This document shows positions 17,805-27,740 of a DNA stretch of 33,588 bases, one piece after another (the first letter of the stretch is position 1; each line of letters begins with the position of its first letter). Source of the stretch: Planctomycetota bacterium (GTDB lineage: Bacteria > Planctomycetota > Planctomycetia > Pirellulales > Pirellulaceae); assembly GCA_029259935.1 (NCBI GenBank), contig JAJDEH010000317.1, positions 1 through 33,588 of the forward strand, written 5' to 3'. Under the pieces are notes generated by a model. That model was not told the origin of the DNA, ran no database searches, and worked only from the letters and a program-made list of their open reading frames with translations. The translations under genes were made by a program, and so were the position numbers.

Positions 17805-17849
17805 ACGCGCCTAACTAGGTCGGGGGTCAGCGAATCGGGTCAATGGCTG

Positions 17850-20699
17850 TTAGAGCCGCTTGACGTCAGTCGCCATTTCAAAGATGTGTAAATTGTCGAT
17901 AAGTTTGCGAGCCCGTTCCGCATTCTCGCTTTCGCCATGATCGTTCTCGAATCGCTCGGCTAGTCCCTCAAGGAATTCGGGAGGATAATTGCGAAACAGC
18001 AATCGTACTCGGACCCGGCGCGTGGAACTGTTGACGGCTCCGGTCGGCAAGCGGATGGAAACTCGCCGGGTTTGGCCAGGCAAGAGAAACTTCTCTCGAT
18101 CGGGAAAACCTTCCGTCACGGCGTCCGGGCCGGTCAGCACCCGGACCACTTCGTTTTGCAAGACGGTTTCCTGACCTCGCTGGCCATTCCACAACACCGA
18201 CTGAAAATTCTTCAGCCGCCCCAACTGGCCATCGATTAGTTTGCGATGCCGTTCAGTGGGCAGCAGCGGACGATCGTTCTTTCCACCGGCCACGATTTTG
18301 AAATCGTCGCCCGTTCTCGATTCACTGACGCCTACTTCGATCCACATTTCGCGGGCGAAAGAAAATCCGGCGGGCAAATGATGCCCCGTTCCCAAGTTCA
18401 TGACGTCGACCGACAGCGAGGAACCGGTGGATCGAAAGCTGTCGTCGATGCGAACGGCGGCGGCGATCTTCAGCAGATTTTCGGTGTGCCGGAGCGCTCG
18501 CTGCTGGATCTCGGCATTTTCGGAATTTCGGGGATGCCCTTTCGGATACGGCAGATCGGGCTCCAAATGATAATCGACGCCCACGAAGGTGTGCAGGTGG
18601 TCGCGGCGCGGCGGCAAGGCGCGGTCGAAGCCGTCGGGGGGCATCGCCGCGTATTGAAGGTCTTCGGGAAGTTCCAGATCTCGATTCTCCTTCAATGCCT
18701 CCACGAATCTCTCCAACCGCTCGTCCAAATCGATCCGGCTGCTTTCCAATTGCCGCGCGGTTTCGACGAGCGACGACAGGTTCTTGCCGTGGCAATCGAG
18801 GCAATCAACGTTCAACTCGCTCCAATTCACGCCAGCCCCGCCGTCTTCCCATTCCTTGAAGGTGTTTTGCAATTGCACCAGTTCCCCGCCGGGGGGCTTC
18901 ACGGAAACCGTATGGCACGACGCGCAAAAACTAGATTCCGTGAAATGCTCGCCAAATACGCCGCGATGTTCGGAGTTACCGACCGACGGATCGACGTCGC
19001 CGTGAGGGCCGAACATCGTTTTGCCGTGAGTAAATTCCAGATTCGCGGCATTCTTGAACCGCACGTCTTCCTCGTCGGGCGCGCCGGGGTGAATTGCACT
19101 GATCTGATGGCAGGAAACACAAGACACGCCGAACATGCTGGCCGGAGCGCGATCCTCGATGTTGCTGAACGGGTCCTCAAGATCCGCCTCGTTTCCCAGC
19201 CGCGACGTGGGGGCATGGCACTTGACGCACAGGTCGCCGACCAGAGGCTCTAACAGTCTTCCCTCGGCAAGATCGCGTTCCTCCTTCAACAACACGAGGC
19301 GATTTTGCAAAAAGGTGACCGGGCTGCCCTGTGCGATCGCATGCATAGAGGCGATCCATTCGTCGTACTGGTTCTGGTGGCACTTCGCGCAGCTTTGCGG
19401 GTCGGCGAAATCGGCCGGACCTGCCTTTCGAAGTACATATTTGACCTCCAGCGCGTCGTACATGTGGTACGGCAGCACGGCCAAGAACAGCAAGGCACAT
19501 GGTATGTGAAGCACCAGCCAGCTTCGCAGCCAAAAATGCAGTCTGGTCTGCCGCTTCAATTGCCGCCGAAGCTGCCGCTTGCGTTCGCTCAACTTGGCGA
19601 TCTCCTCAGCGACCGCGACTTCCTCTTGAGGGCCGGCGAAGGCCTTCGCGCGTTGGCCTCGCTTCAGCCGCACTGCATAATCCGCCAGCACGGGACTGCG
19701 ACCCGCCACGTGATCTTCAATCTCCCAATCCAATTGTTGGATCTGGTTTCGCACATCAACCCGAGCCAGATTGCCCACGGTTTCATAAACCGTGTTGGGA
19801 ACTCGTTGATACAAAGCCCAGCCGCCGAATCCCGACACCAACGTGGCCAGCAGGGCGATCATCGTGTAGCTGCCGCTGCCTCCGTCGAGGTGAAATCCGG
19901 CGTGCAAGAAAATCAGCCACATCGCGATCAGCGAAAACCACAAATGCACGCGGAGCCAGGTCAGCAGCCGTCCCGGAAGCAACTCTTGAAACCAACGTTT
20001 ACGCGCGATGTACACGCCCACCAGCACGAACAGCCCTGATCCCACGAATCCGACCAGCAGCCCAAAGGAAGTGTATCCACGCGACGGTTCACGCGCGGTA
20101 TAGATGGCAAACGCGCCGCCCAACGTGATGACGACGAACGCGGTCACCATCACGGAAACGGTGTGAAAAATGACGGACGGAATCGCCCGCCGCTCGTCCA
20201 GCTTTTTCTTTCGCGCTTTGGTAGCGGCCGGTTTGACATAAGTTCGCGGAGGCGGCGCGACCGGCGGTGCGGGCGCGCTGGGACGTGCCGGACGTGCGAT
20301 GAGCGGCGTCTCGACGGCCGGGGTGGTCTTGACTTGAGGACTAGGCCGTGGCGCCGGTTCGGCGACGATTTCGGCCGTCTGCACCACTGGGGCGTTCTTA
20401 TCGAAATGCTTGAATTCAATAAGGGGGCCGTCTTGGCCAAACTGAATGCGGTCGCCCTGCTGGATCGTGCGGCTGGCGGTAACCCGTTCGCCATTCACAA
20501 AGGTGCCGTTGGTCGAAAACAGATCCGACACGGTCCACTCTTCGCCGTCAAAGAACAGGCGAGCATGTTCGGAAGAGACCAGCGGGACCGCCATCACCAC
20601 GTCGCAACCGGGGTCCCGGCCAATGGTGATTTCACCCGATGAGTACGTACGTTCGACCTGAATCCGAGGATTCGGACGCACGGAAAGCGTCAGCTTCAT
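17850..20699 (-). CDS. FHA, di-heme cytochrome b, penta-heme cytochrome c fusion
   Basis: A 949-residue membrane protein. The FHA domain (residues about 20-95, with SSEHAR and STNGTF) is followed by a Pro-rich linker and five hydrophobic helices at about 173-200, 207-232, 246-268, 275-297 and 385-412. Helices 3 and 5 each contain H-x13-H, the spacing of bis-histidine b hemes in cytochrome b. The C-terminal half has five CxxCH c-heme sites near residues 437, 489, 525, 590 and 632. Five crossings put the FHA domain in the cytosol and the c hemes outside. It probably passes electrons between the quinone pool or the cytosolic flavin/Fe-S partner and an external acceptor. Its ATG shares one base with the upstream stop (TAATG). 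Confidence 0.88.
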   Translation of the reverse strand: MKLTLSVRPNPRIQVERTYSSGEITIGRDPGCDVVMAVPLVSSEHARLFFDGEEWTVSDLFSTNGTFVNGERVTASRTIQQGDRIQFGQDGPLIEFKHFDKNAPVVQTAEIVAEPAPRPSPQVKTTPAVETPLIARPARPSAPAPPVAPPPRTYVKPAATKARKKKLDERRAIPSVIFHTVSVMVTAFVVITLGGAFAIYTAREPSRGYTSFGLLVGFVGSGLFVLVGVYIARKRWFQELLPGRLLTWLRVHLWFSLIAMWLIFLHAGFHLDGGSGSYTMIALLATLVSGFGGWALYQRVPNTVYETVGNLARVDVRNQIQQLDWEIEDHVAGRSPVLADYAVRLKRGQRAKAFAGPQEEVAVAEEIAKLSERKRQLRRQLKRQTRLHFWLRSWLVLHIPCALLFLAVLPYHMYDALEVKYVLRKAGPADFADPQSCAKCHQNQYDEWIASMHAIAQGSPVTFLQNRLVLLKEERDLAEGRLLEPLVGDLCVKCHAPTSRLGNEADLEDPFSNIEDRAPASMFGVSCVSCHQISAIHPGAPDEEDVRFKNAANLEFTHGKTMFGPHGDVDPSVGNSEHRGVFGEHFTESSFCASCHTVSVKPPGGELVQLQNTFKEWEDGGAGVNWSELNVDCLDCHGKNLSSLVETARQLESSRIDLDERLERFVEALKENRDLELPEDLQYAAMPPDGFDRALPPRRDHLHTFVGVDYHLEPDLPYPKGHPRNSENAEIQQRALRHTENLLKIAAAVRIDDSFRSTGSSLSVDVMNLGTGHHLPAGFSFAREMWIEVGVSESRTGDDFKIVAGGKNDRPLLPTERHRKLIDGQLGRLKNFQSVLWNGQRGQETVLQNEVVRVLTGPDAVTEGFPDREKFLLPGQTRRVSIRLPTGAVNSSTRRVRVRLLFRNYPPEFLEGLAERFENDHGESENAERARKLIDNLHIFEMATDVKRL

Positions 20700-21766
20700 T
20701 AGGGAAACCTGATACTAAAGCGCTGTTCGCCAAGTTGAAACTGCGAGTTCCGGTCAAGCTCTTTTTTCTTGATCGCCACCCAGACGCCATTCGTCGAGCC
20801 AAGGTCTTCAAAGTACCAGCGCTGATGCTCGTCCTGGCTGATTTTCACGTGCCGGTCGCTCAACATGGGATCGTCGGTGATCGCCACATCCGCGACGCCG
20901 CGCGAAACGCCCACCGATTGGCTGGCCGAGGGGAGCTTGAATTCGTCCGTTTCGCCGCGGGGCGTAATTCGGACCAAGGAAGGAGCCTGCTTGATGAGAT
21001 CTTCCTGCGAAACTCGACTCCAGCCCATGGTCTTTTGCGGTGCGTTGGCCGGGTTTTCTTGTTCCTCTTGTTCGGCACCCTGAGGCGCGGCGTCAAAGCG
21101 ATAGCGAAACGCGCCCAGCAACAATTCCGAGTTGTGGCGAAGTTTCCCACGCAGAACTCGCAGATAAGTTCCGTTCGTACTTTCCAGATCTTCCAGAAAC
21201 CAGCGATGCTGCCCGTCAACAAACTGGCAAGTGATTTTGGCGTGCTGGCCGGACATCATCTTTTCGTGAGGAATTTCGACGTCGCATTCGGCCCGGCCAA
21301 TCGTCACCTCGGGCGTGCGGATGCGGACCACTTCGCCGTTGGCCTGGTCGTCGTCGTAGATCAGCAACGTGGCCATCGGAGCCCGCAGCCGAGGCCGAAA
21401 GCGGACCACGGATTCTCTGTTATCGCGTTCCTTGCTGGGCGTGGAACGATCGCCACGAGGTTGTTCAGGCTGCCGAGCGGGAGGCGGATTCTCTTGATAG
21501 ACAACATCCTTGCCACCGACATCCTGAGTTGTCGCCAGCGGGCTCGGATCAGGTTGCCGCATCGGGGGCGAGTTGGGCGCGGGCACTTGTAGTCCCGGTT
21601 CGAAAGTCGGCTGCGCCGGTGCCTGCTGCTGGGTAGCCTGGTTATCCGGCATTTGCGCCTGTGTCGCCTGAGGCGCGGCGGCCCGTAAATCGCAAAAACA
21701 GTTCGAACAAAATTCTTCCGACGGGTCGACCACGACACCGCAATGCGGACATTTGTTAGTACTCAA
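20699..21766 (-). CDS. Zinc-ribbon protein with two FHA domains
   Basis: 355 residues from a TTG at 21764-21766, chosen because GAGGA lies eight bases upstream and the protein then begins MSTNKCPHCG. A longer frame from 21841 would overlap the neighbouring gene. CPHC...CSNC (residues 6-23) is a zinc ribbon; a Gln/Pro-rich linker follows to about 120. FHA domains lie at about 140-225 and 270-345, with SGQHAK/STNGTY and SDRHVK/STNGVW motifs. It binds phosphothreonine by family knowledge and is probably a soluble adaptor linking the kinase to the electron-transfer proteins. It has no catalytic domain. Confidence 0.85.
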   Translation of the reverse strand: MSTNKCPHCGVVVDPSEEFCSNCFCDLRAAAPQATQAQMPDNQATQQQAPAQPTFEPGLQVPAPNSPPMRQPDPSPLATTQDVGGKDVVYQENPPPARQPEQPRGDRSTPSKERDNRESVVRFRPRLRAPMATLLIYDDDQANGEVVRIRTPEVTIGRAECDVEIPHEKMMSGQHAKITCQFVDGQHRWFLEDLESTNGTYLRVLRGKLRHNSELLLGAFRYRFDAAPQGAEQEEQENPANAPQKTMGWSRVSQEDLIKQAPSLVRITPRGETDEFKLPSASQSVGVSRGVADVAITDDPMLSDRHVKISQDEHQRWYFEDLGSTNGVWVAIKKKELDRNSQFQLGEQRFSIRFP

Positions 21767-21815
21767 ATCCAAGGTCCTCGTAGCGTACTCTGTTGGGTTG
21801 GCTTGTTCTGTCTTT

Positions 21816-24800
21816 TCAAAGAAGTCCTGGCCAAACGACAATCACGTGCCACTCTCTTTCACCAACGGCAACGATCGTGGGGCGAACGGTGTAGCCAATG
21901 TTTTCCCTGTGTTGCGACAGACGTTTCAACCGTTTCATTAGCGAGAATTGCGGACCTGACTTTTTCTCAATTGCCTCAAGGGCAAAAATCGTTGTTTCCA
22001 ACCAAGTTTTCGTGAATGTTTCGACCTCTTTATTGAGAAGATTGTCGTCATATTTCAGCAAAAGTTGATGCCGGTCCGCGTCAAGTTCCAAGTAAGGCAG
22101 AGGATCATTCTTACCCCATTTTTCTGGTTTTTCCGGAGAAACCTGCTGGGGTTCCATCCGCAGTTTCCCCTGGTGAACGGCCGCAGCGTGCTCCAACAGC
22201 GGAATCCGGATTCCGTCATTCACTAACTCTGCCAAGGTCATTTGTTCGTGAACCTGGGCGGGGGTGAATAGCTGAAAGCGTCGTTCATTGTTCTCACTCT
22301 TCAGACCGGCGCGTAGTTGATAGCCCAGGAGAATCTCCGGCGGAACATCCTGAACTTTGGTGAGTACTATCTGATTTCCGTCATTGATGGAAATCTCAAA
22401 CAAGTCTTGGTTATTATCATTCAGTTTCCACGTCCACCTCTGGTCTCCCACGTCTATCTTTACGCGCCTGGTCTTGGCCGTTGCCGGGACTAAGGAAAAT
22501 TCAATCATTGGGGCTAGGTCTTTGTGGACCTTCCCTAGCTGTTCCGTTCCATCGACCGCGAGAGTTGCCAAATCAAAAACTTGAAATCGGAGCTTCCTTG
22601 GCTTCCCCATTTTTCCAGGAATCTCGACCTCAAAAGAACTTCCCGCCGTGTTGAAAAACCTGTCGAACTCCTGGCCAATGTTTACCCGCGGTTTGATCGT
22701 GATTTGAATTCTCTTGGGCTCGCTATTCTTCCCGTCGGCAACCGCGACGACTTGGCATTCGTCCTTAAGTTGAGAGTACACGTCGCGGCGAGCGTTGGGA
22801 ACGTAGACGCACTTGTTTCCCGCGAGTCGAAAACTGCCGTGCTTTCCTTTCCCGTTCTTCACCAACTGGATTTCCGGATTGTCTTGGGTATCTGGATCGC
22901 GCATCTTGAATTCGTCGATGCCGAATTCAAACGGCTCATCCGGATCCCACGTTTTTCCTGAAATACTGTCCAGTTGCGGACGATCGTCTTGCGGTATCGC
23001 TTTGATCTTGATTGTTCCATAACTGTTTGAGGTGGCATCCGTTTCATATCCAAATTCATCCTTGAGGAATTCGTGCGAAAACTTCTTGGCACGCAACTCC
23101 TTGATGGATTCGCTAGTGAGCGTATATCGAAACTTACCCTTGCCTAGATCCTCAAGCTGTCCGAATGTCGTCTTTAGATTTTCAAGTTCGTTCTTATCGA
23201 GATCCGTGAAACGCAGAAACTTGGGCTTCGCGCGCCCGGGATGGCCATAGTATTCGTTGAGATTGAACTCCAGCGATTTTTCGCCATTGGCGAGGTTGAA
23301 CTCGGCACCGTCCGCAAAAGGAACCTGATCCCGCCCTCGCACCAAGAACTGAATTGGAATCTGCTGATTGTTGGCCAGCGTCAAGCTAAGGTGGATAGTC
23401 CTAGTTTTCCCCCCCAATTCCTGATACTTCATTTTATCCAGCGTGCATGAGAAGCTTCCGTCGCTGAGAAACTGCATCGTGCATACTTCGAGTTGCAGGG
23501 GGTGCTTCACAGGTTCTTGTTGCATGTCACCATGAACATAGCCAATGAGCGCGTCGTTGCCCGCAAGGGGCTCTTTAAACATCAAACGTCCAGGTTCATC
23601 GCCCGTAATCTCGAACTGCTGCCTGAGCGGCTTGATGACCACTGGCGACGGAGTCGGATCATTTCCGGGGCGATTCTTTAAGTGGTTGACCGCGAACAAT
23701 GCCAAAGCGCCGCCAAACAGCAGCAGCAACACAAACAAGATGGATCCCACGATGCGCAACGGAAAGCTGAAACCCGATCCCGATTTCGGCGGAGCTGGCG
23801 GGGGCGTAACGGGAGCCTCTTCTACCGGTGCCGTCACGCGGCCGGGGATTTCTCGAAAGCTGCGCGGGACTTCTTCTTGCGGTTCAGCGACCGCTTGCCC
23901 CGACTGTTCGCCGGCGGCGAATTGTGGCTCGTCGTCGACGAAAACTGGGTCCGCTTCCGGGGCAACCGTCGAACGGCGATTGAGGCGGAGTTGTTCAGCG
24001 GCCTCGGCTTGGGGATCGCCGATGAAGATCGGCGCTTCCTCGGCTTCTTCGTCTTGAATTTGGAAGGGGTCGTCGGCGTCGAAATCGATCACGTCGGGTT
24101 CAGCCACTTCGGCCGCGGGCACGACAGGTGCGGGGAAAGCGGGCGCTGGCGTGGGCGTGGGGGCCGGACGGGCCGCGACCATCTGGCCGGCGCGGGCGGC
24201 TTCTACCTCGGTGGTGTTGCTGGGGGAACCAAGCGCGGCCGTCAAATCGATGACCTTGGCGTCCGCGATCCCCAGGGCGCGTTGATGTTCGGGCGAACCG
24301 CTCGGCACGAACCGCCATTGACACTGAATGCCTTGCGGAAGCGTCGAGTAGTTAGTGGCGAAGGTGGCGTCCCAACGCAGTTCGGGTGGCAGCAAGGCCG
24401 TGGCTTCCAACAGCAAGGGGACGGCGCTGATCTGCGGGTCGTAAACGACATAGATCGGATGTTGCTCGCCGCTGACGATGGGGCGGATCAATTCCCCGGC
24501 CCAGCCCGCGTCGCCAGCAAGCTGTTGCCATGCCCGGCAGGGACCGGCTTGCAGCAAACCATTGGGAAGCGGCTTGTCTTCCTGCAACATTTTTGGAGTG
24601 CCACCCCAGGTGCCAATAAACATATTGGGCTGCGACGCCAGCCAAGCCGGGCCGGCATCGATTTTCTCGGAAGGATCGAGGACCAAGAAGTGAGACAGTT
24701 TTCTCAGCCGTTGTGAATAATCGAATTCCGCCAGACAGGTTTTCAGCAGCACGGAACTGGACTGGCCCCGAAACTGATATTTGGCATGCACCAGGTTGGG

Positions 24801-25010
24801 CGGATTGAGCGTAACCAATCGATCGTAGTTCTGCGGCGTCGGTGCCAGCTTGGTACCGCCATCGTCGTCGGCGATCCGGTAGGCGCTCAGCCTTTCCAGG
24901 TACTCAGCGGTGGCCCGCGCGATACCCTCGGTCGACAGGACCGTACAGTACCCGCTCGTCCCCGGCCAGAGTCCTTTGGGGGCGGACGTGTAGACTAGCT
25001 GTTTTGCCAT
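21816..25010 (-). CDS. GAP1-like GTPase-associated protein with membrane anchor and large C-terminal beta-rich region
   Basis: A 1064-residue protein. Residues 1-250 begin KQLVYTSAPKGLWPGTSGYC, which resembles the GAP1-N2 (GTPase-associated protein 1) N-terminal domain described in GTPase-centred conflict systems. An acidic, Pro-rich linker (about 265-410) leads to one membrane helix at about 418-438. The remaining 620 residues form a beta-rich region with cadherin/Ig-like segments and no catalytic motif that I recognise; they should lie outside the membrane. It starts 18 bases after the kinase-GTPase stop. It probably acts as the membrane partner of that GTPase. No strong ribosome binding site is visible, so coupling is likely. 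Confidence 0.75.
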   Translation of the reverse strand: MAKQLVYTSAPKGLWPGTSGYCTVLSTEGIARATAEYLERLSAYRIADDDGGTKLAPTPQNYDRLVTLNPPNLVHAKYQFRGQSSSVLLKTCLAEFDYSQRLRKLSHFLVLDPSEKIDAGPAWLASQPNMFIGTWGGTPKMLQEDKPLPNGLLQAGPCRAWQQLAGDAGWAGELIRPIVSGEQHPIYVVYDPQISAVPLLLEATALLPPELRWDATFATNYSTLPQGIQCQWRFVPSGSPEHQRALGIADAKVIDLTAALGSPSNTTEVEAARAGQMVAARPAPTPTPAPAFPAPVVPAAEVAEPDVIDFDADDPFQIQDEEAEEAPIFIGDPQAEAAEQLRLNRRSTVAPEADPVFVDDEPQFAAGEQSGQAVAEPQEEVPRSFREIPGRVTAPVEEAPVTPPPAPPKSGSGFSFPLRIVGSILFVLLLLFGGALALFAVNHLKNRPGNDPTPSPVVIKPLRQQFEITGDEPGRLMFKEPLAGNDALIGYVHGDMQQEPVKHPLQLEVCTMQFLSDGSFSCTLDKMKYQELGGKTRTIHLSLTLANNQQIPIQFLVRGRDQVPFADGAEFNLANGEKSLEFNLNEYYGHPGRAKPKFLRFTDLDKNELENLKTTFGQLEDLGKGKFRYTLTSESIKELRAKKFSHEFLKDEFGYETDATSNSYGTIKIKAIPQDDRPQLDSISGKTWDPDEPFEFGIDEFKMRDPDTQDNPEIQLVKNGKGKHGSFRLAGNKCVYVPNARRDVYSQLKDECQVVAVADGKNSEPKRIQITIKPRVNIGQEFDRFFNTAGSSFEVEIPGKMGKPRKLRFQVFDLATLAVDGTEQLGKVHKDLAPMIEFSLVPATAKTRRVKIDVGDQRWTWKLNDNNQDLFEISINDGNQIVLTKVQDVPPEILLGYQLRAGLKSENNERRFQLFTPAQVHEQMTLAELVNDGIRIPLLEHAAAVHQGKLRMEPQQVSPEKPEKWGKNDPLPYLELDADRHQLLLKYDDNLLNKEVETFTKTWLETTIFALEAIEKKSGPQFSLMKRLKRLSQHRENIGYTVRPTIVAVGEREWHVIVVWPGLL

Positions 25011-25028
25011 ACTAAACCACTCTATTGG

Positions 25029-27683
25029 TCAGTTCTTGGGAATGACGCCCCGTCGGATGTGACTTAATATGTACAGCAAGGGCACTTCCACCCACATGGG
25101 AGCCAGATTACTCGGGCACACCCCTCCCTCGGATGCAACGCGCCGTCCAAACGCGCTGGCCGGAACATAAACCACGTGCGAACTGAGATCTTCGGCGGCC
25201 GCGACCAGAGTTGGACACAACTGCATCAGCACGCCTCGTAATTGGTCGGATTTTTCGTAAATTCGTTTCGTATTGAGCACGGCTGGATAATCCTGTTGCG
25301 AGTGTCCCCATGGATCGCTCATGCGGGCCGCCTTAAACGCGGCAGCCCAAGCATCATACTTATTAACCAGCACGACTAACGGCTTGTCATATTTTTCGTG
25401 GGTACTGAGCCCCCCGTGCAAGCGAATGCGTGCCTTGGCCTCGTTTAAGACAACCTCTTGTCTGGCCGGCGGATAGAATCCCGCCACGAATTGCGGATCC
25501 GAGGTCGCTCGCTGGCACGCACCGCGGAATTTCGGATCCTGCGATGGGTCGAAGACAAAGATCATGGCGTCGGATTTGGCCAAATGGCGGGTCACCGGGC
25601 TATCCGAGGCGTCTTTGCCAGGCTGAAAATGCTCGCCCGCGTTGTCGTAAATGCAGAGCCCGTAAGAAATTGTCTGCCCCGCGTGGTAATTGGGATGGCT
25701 CTGAGACGGCCTTAGCTCAAAAACTTGGGGACGCAAATACTCGATCTCTTGCCCCCCGATATTCACTCTGCGATAGCCGTGCTCGTCCCCTTCCAGCTCG
25801 GTCTTCATTAACCGAACCGGTTGGTCACTTTCGTTTTGAAACAAGAGTTCTTCGTTGGCGATGATGGTTTGGTTCAATTCCGCGTCCGCATCGGCGAATG
25901 CATACAAGAAATGCTGAGGCATGGTCTGCCGCAGTTGCCACGTCATCGCGCTCATGAAACACGACTTGCCCGACGACGGCGTGCCGACGACGGAAACGAA
26001 GATGGGCTCGAAATCAACCAACACGCGTGGCACGACCAAATGGCAAGACGGGCACGCCATGCGATGGCAGACCGAGCCAAGGGGATCGATCGCGCGACAG
26101 TCGGACGTAAATTTCTCCGGCAGAAAACGTTTATTCTCGTCGGGAACTTTAATATCACCGAACAGATCCTGGTGTTCCGCAATCCATAGAATCTCGTGCG
26201 GCAAGAACCGATTCCAACACCAGGGACAGGTAAGCGACCCTCGATCGACGGCCCTTCGCTCACGAGGCGTGGTATTCGGGCGCGAACTTCCAACCGGTCC
26301 CCGCGGCGTCGCTGGTTTGCTCGGAGTTGGTTTGGCCGCGCCGGGGATCGGCGGCGGCAGCATGGTCTTGTCGGAAGGCTTGGGTTGCGGGCTCGTGGTC
26401 CGGCGGACATCGGAACGAGACCCGCCCTTCAATTTTTGGTTGTCAAATGCGACCGGTTGAGGCGCGACCGGCTGCGCGAGGGCGGGAGCCGTAACGGCAT
26501 GGGGCTGCTTGTCGCTGGTGCCCGTTTCGTGCTCGCTGGAAGCGACGCTCGCGGTCGGCGAAGGCGGGTCCTCCACGATGATCGCCTCGACAACTTCGCT
26601 CGAATCGTCCACCGGCGGCTGACTCGCGGACGACAGATCGGCGGCTGGCTGATTTACGGGTGGCCGGCTCTGAGACGTGGCGTCGGGCAATTCCTGAAGG
26701 AATGCCTCGCAAAACGATGAACACGAATCGAATCGGCCGGTTGGCGAACTAGCGAGCGCTTTCTCTAAGACTCTTGAAATCCCCTCCGGAAAATGGGGGC
26801 AAAGCTTGTGCAGTGGTATCGGAGGCGATTCCTGCCGCCTGGAGATGACGGACGGCGTGGCACCATCATAGGGAAGTTTTCCACTGAGCGCCTCGTACAA
26901 GGTAACCGCCAGGCTGTATTGGTCCGCCGCTCCAGTCGTTGCCTCTCCCATGAAGACTTCATACGGCATATAGGAAAGGGTGCCGATAATCTGACTTTCC
27001 GCGGTAATCGCGCGGGCGATTTCCATCGTGTTGTTTTTGGAAATCGACTTGGAGATGCCGAAGTCGGCAAGGTAAGCGCGACGCGAAGTATCAAACAGAA
27101 TGTTCGCCGGCTTGACGTCCCGATGCACGAGGTGGTTATGGTGGACAAAGTCAAGTGCGTCGGCGATATCTTCCAGCCACCGCAAGGCCCGCCGCCACTT
27201 GAGTTTCTTAACCTCCGCCGTGCGCATCCGATCCGACCACTCCTTCAGCGACCCTCCCGTCAAGTAGCTCATGACCGCATAGGGCGCCCCCGACTCGTCC
27301 GTGCCGACATCTTGGATATTCACGATGCTCGGATGTTGGCCCGACAGATTGATGAGCAGTTTGATTTCGTTTTGAAACCGTTCCCGAAATCCAGGCTCGT
27401 TGAGCATGGCGATGTGCGGAAACTTGATGACGACTTCCATGCCCATCCGCGTATCCTGGGCCAGAAAGACGGCTCCCATGCCGCCTTCATCCAGCCCTCG
27501 TTGAATGATATAGCGGCCATGGTCAATAGCCTGGCCGACGCGTTCGTCTTTTTCGGAAGCGTTGGGTGTGGAATTCACGGGTGCGGGCGCTGGTGTTGCT
27601 GCGGGCGCTGGCCCTGGTGCTGGTTGCCCCTTCTGCGGGGGCGGCTTGTAGAGATCCGCAAACGGAGAATCATCGGGCTTCAC
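25029..27683 (-). CDS. Ser/Thr protein kinase fused to a zinc-ribbon TRAFAC-type GTPase
   Basis: 884 residues from a GTG at 27681-27683, preceded by AAGGTAGG (last AGG six bases upstream); a longer GTG frame from 27821 would start upstream of the promoter. The kinase domain (about 55-330) has a Gly-rich loop, VIK lysine near 87, HRDVKPAN near 185 and DFG near 205, so it should be active. A long Pro/Ser/Thr-rich linker follows. CPWCWNRF near 487 and CHRMACPSC near 540 form a zinc ribbon. The GTPase has GTPSSGKSC (P-loop, about 566), DNAG (G3, about 678) and NKYD (G4, about 771). This resembles the double-GTPase (DO-GTPase) group found with GAP1. It is the first gene of the operon. Confidence 0.87.
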   Translation of the reverse strand: MKPDDSPFADLYKPPPQKGQPAPGPAPAATPAPAPVNSTPNASEKDERVGQAIDHGRYIIQRGLDEGGMGAVFLAQDTRMGMEVVIKFPHIAMLNEPGFRERFQNEIKLLINLSGQHPSIVNIQDVGTDESGAPYAVMSYLTGGSLKEWSDRMRTAEVKKLKWRRALRWLEDIADALDFVHHNHLVHRDVKPANILFDTSRRAYLADFGISKSISKNNTMEIARAITAESQIIGTLSYMPYEVFMGEATTGAADQYSLAVTLYEALSGKLPYDGATPSVISRRQESPPIPLHKLCPHFPEGISRVLEKALASSPTGRFDSCSSFCEAFLQELPDATSQSRPPVNQPAADLSSASQPPVDDSSEVVEAIIVEDPPSPTASVASSEHETGTSDKQPHAVTAPALAQPVAPQPVAFDNQKLKGGSRSDVRRTTSPQPKPSDKTMLPPPIPGAAKPTPSKPATPRGPVGSSRPNTTPRERRAVDRGSLTCPWCWNRFLPHEILWIAEHQDLFGDIKVPDENKRFLPEKFTSDCRAIDPLGSVCHRMACPSCHLVVPRVLVDFEPIFVSVVGTPSSGKSCFMSAMTWQLRQTMPQHFLYAFADADAELNQTIIANEELLFQNESDQPVRLMKTELEGDEHGYRRVNIGGQEIEYLRPQVFELRPSQSHPNYHAGQTISYGLCIYDNAGEHFQPGKDASDSPVTRHLAKSDAMIFVFDPSQDPKFRGACQRATSDPQFVAGFYPPARQEVVLNEAKARIRLHGGLSTHEKYDKPLVVLVNKYDAWAAAFKAARMSDPWGHSQQDYPAVLNTKRIYEKSDQLRGVLMQLCPTLVAAAEDLSSHVVYVPASAFGRRVASEGGVCPSNLAPMWVEVPLLYILSHIRRGVIPKN

Positions 27684-27740
27684 TGCCGGCCTACCTTGTT
27701 CGTCGAAGTTGCTACTGGTGTCCCCTCGTATGGGTAGTCC

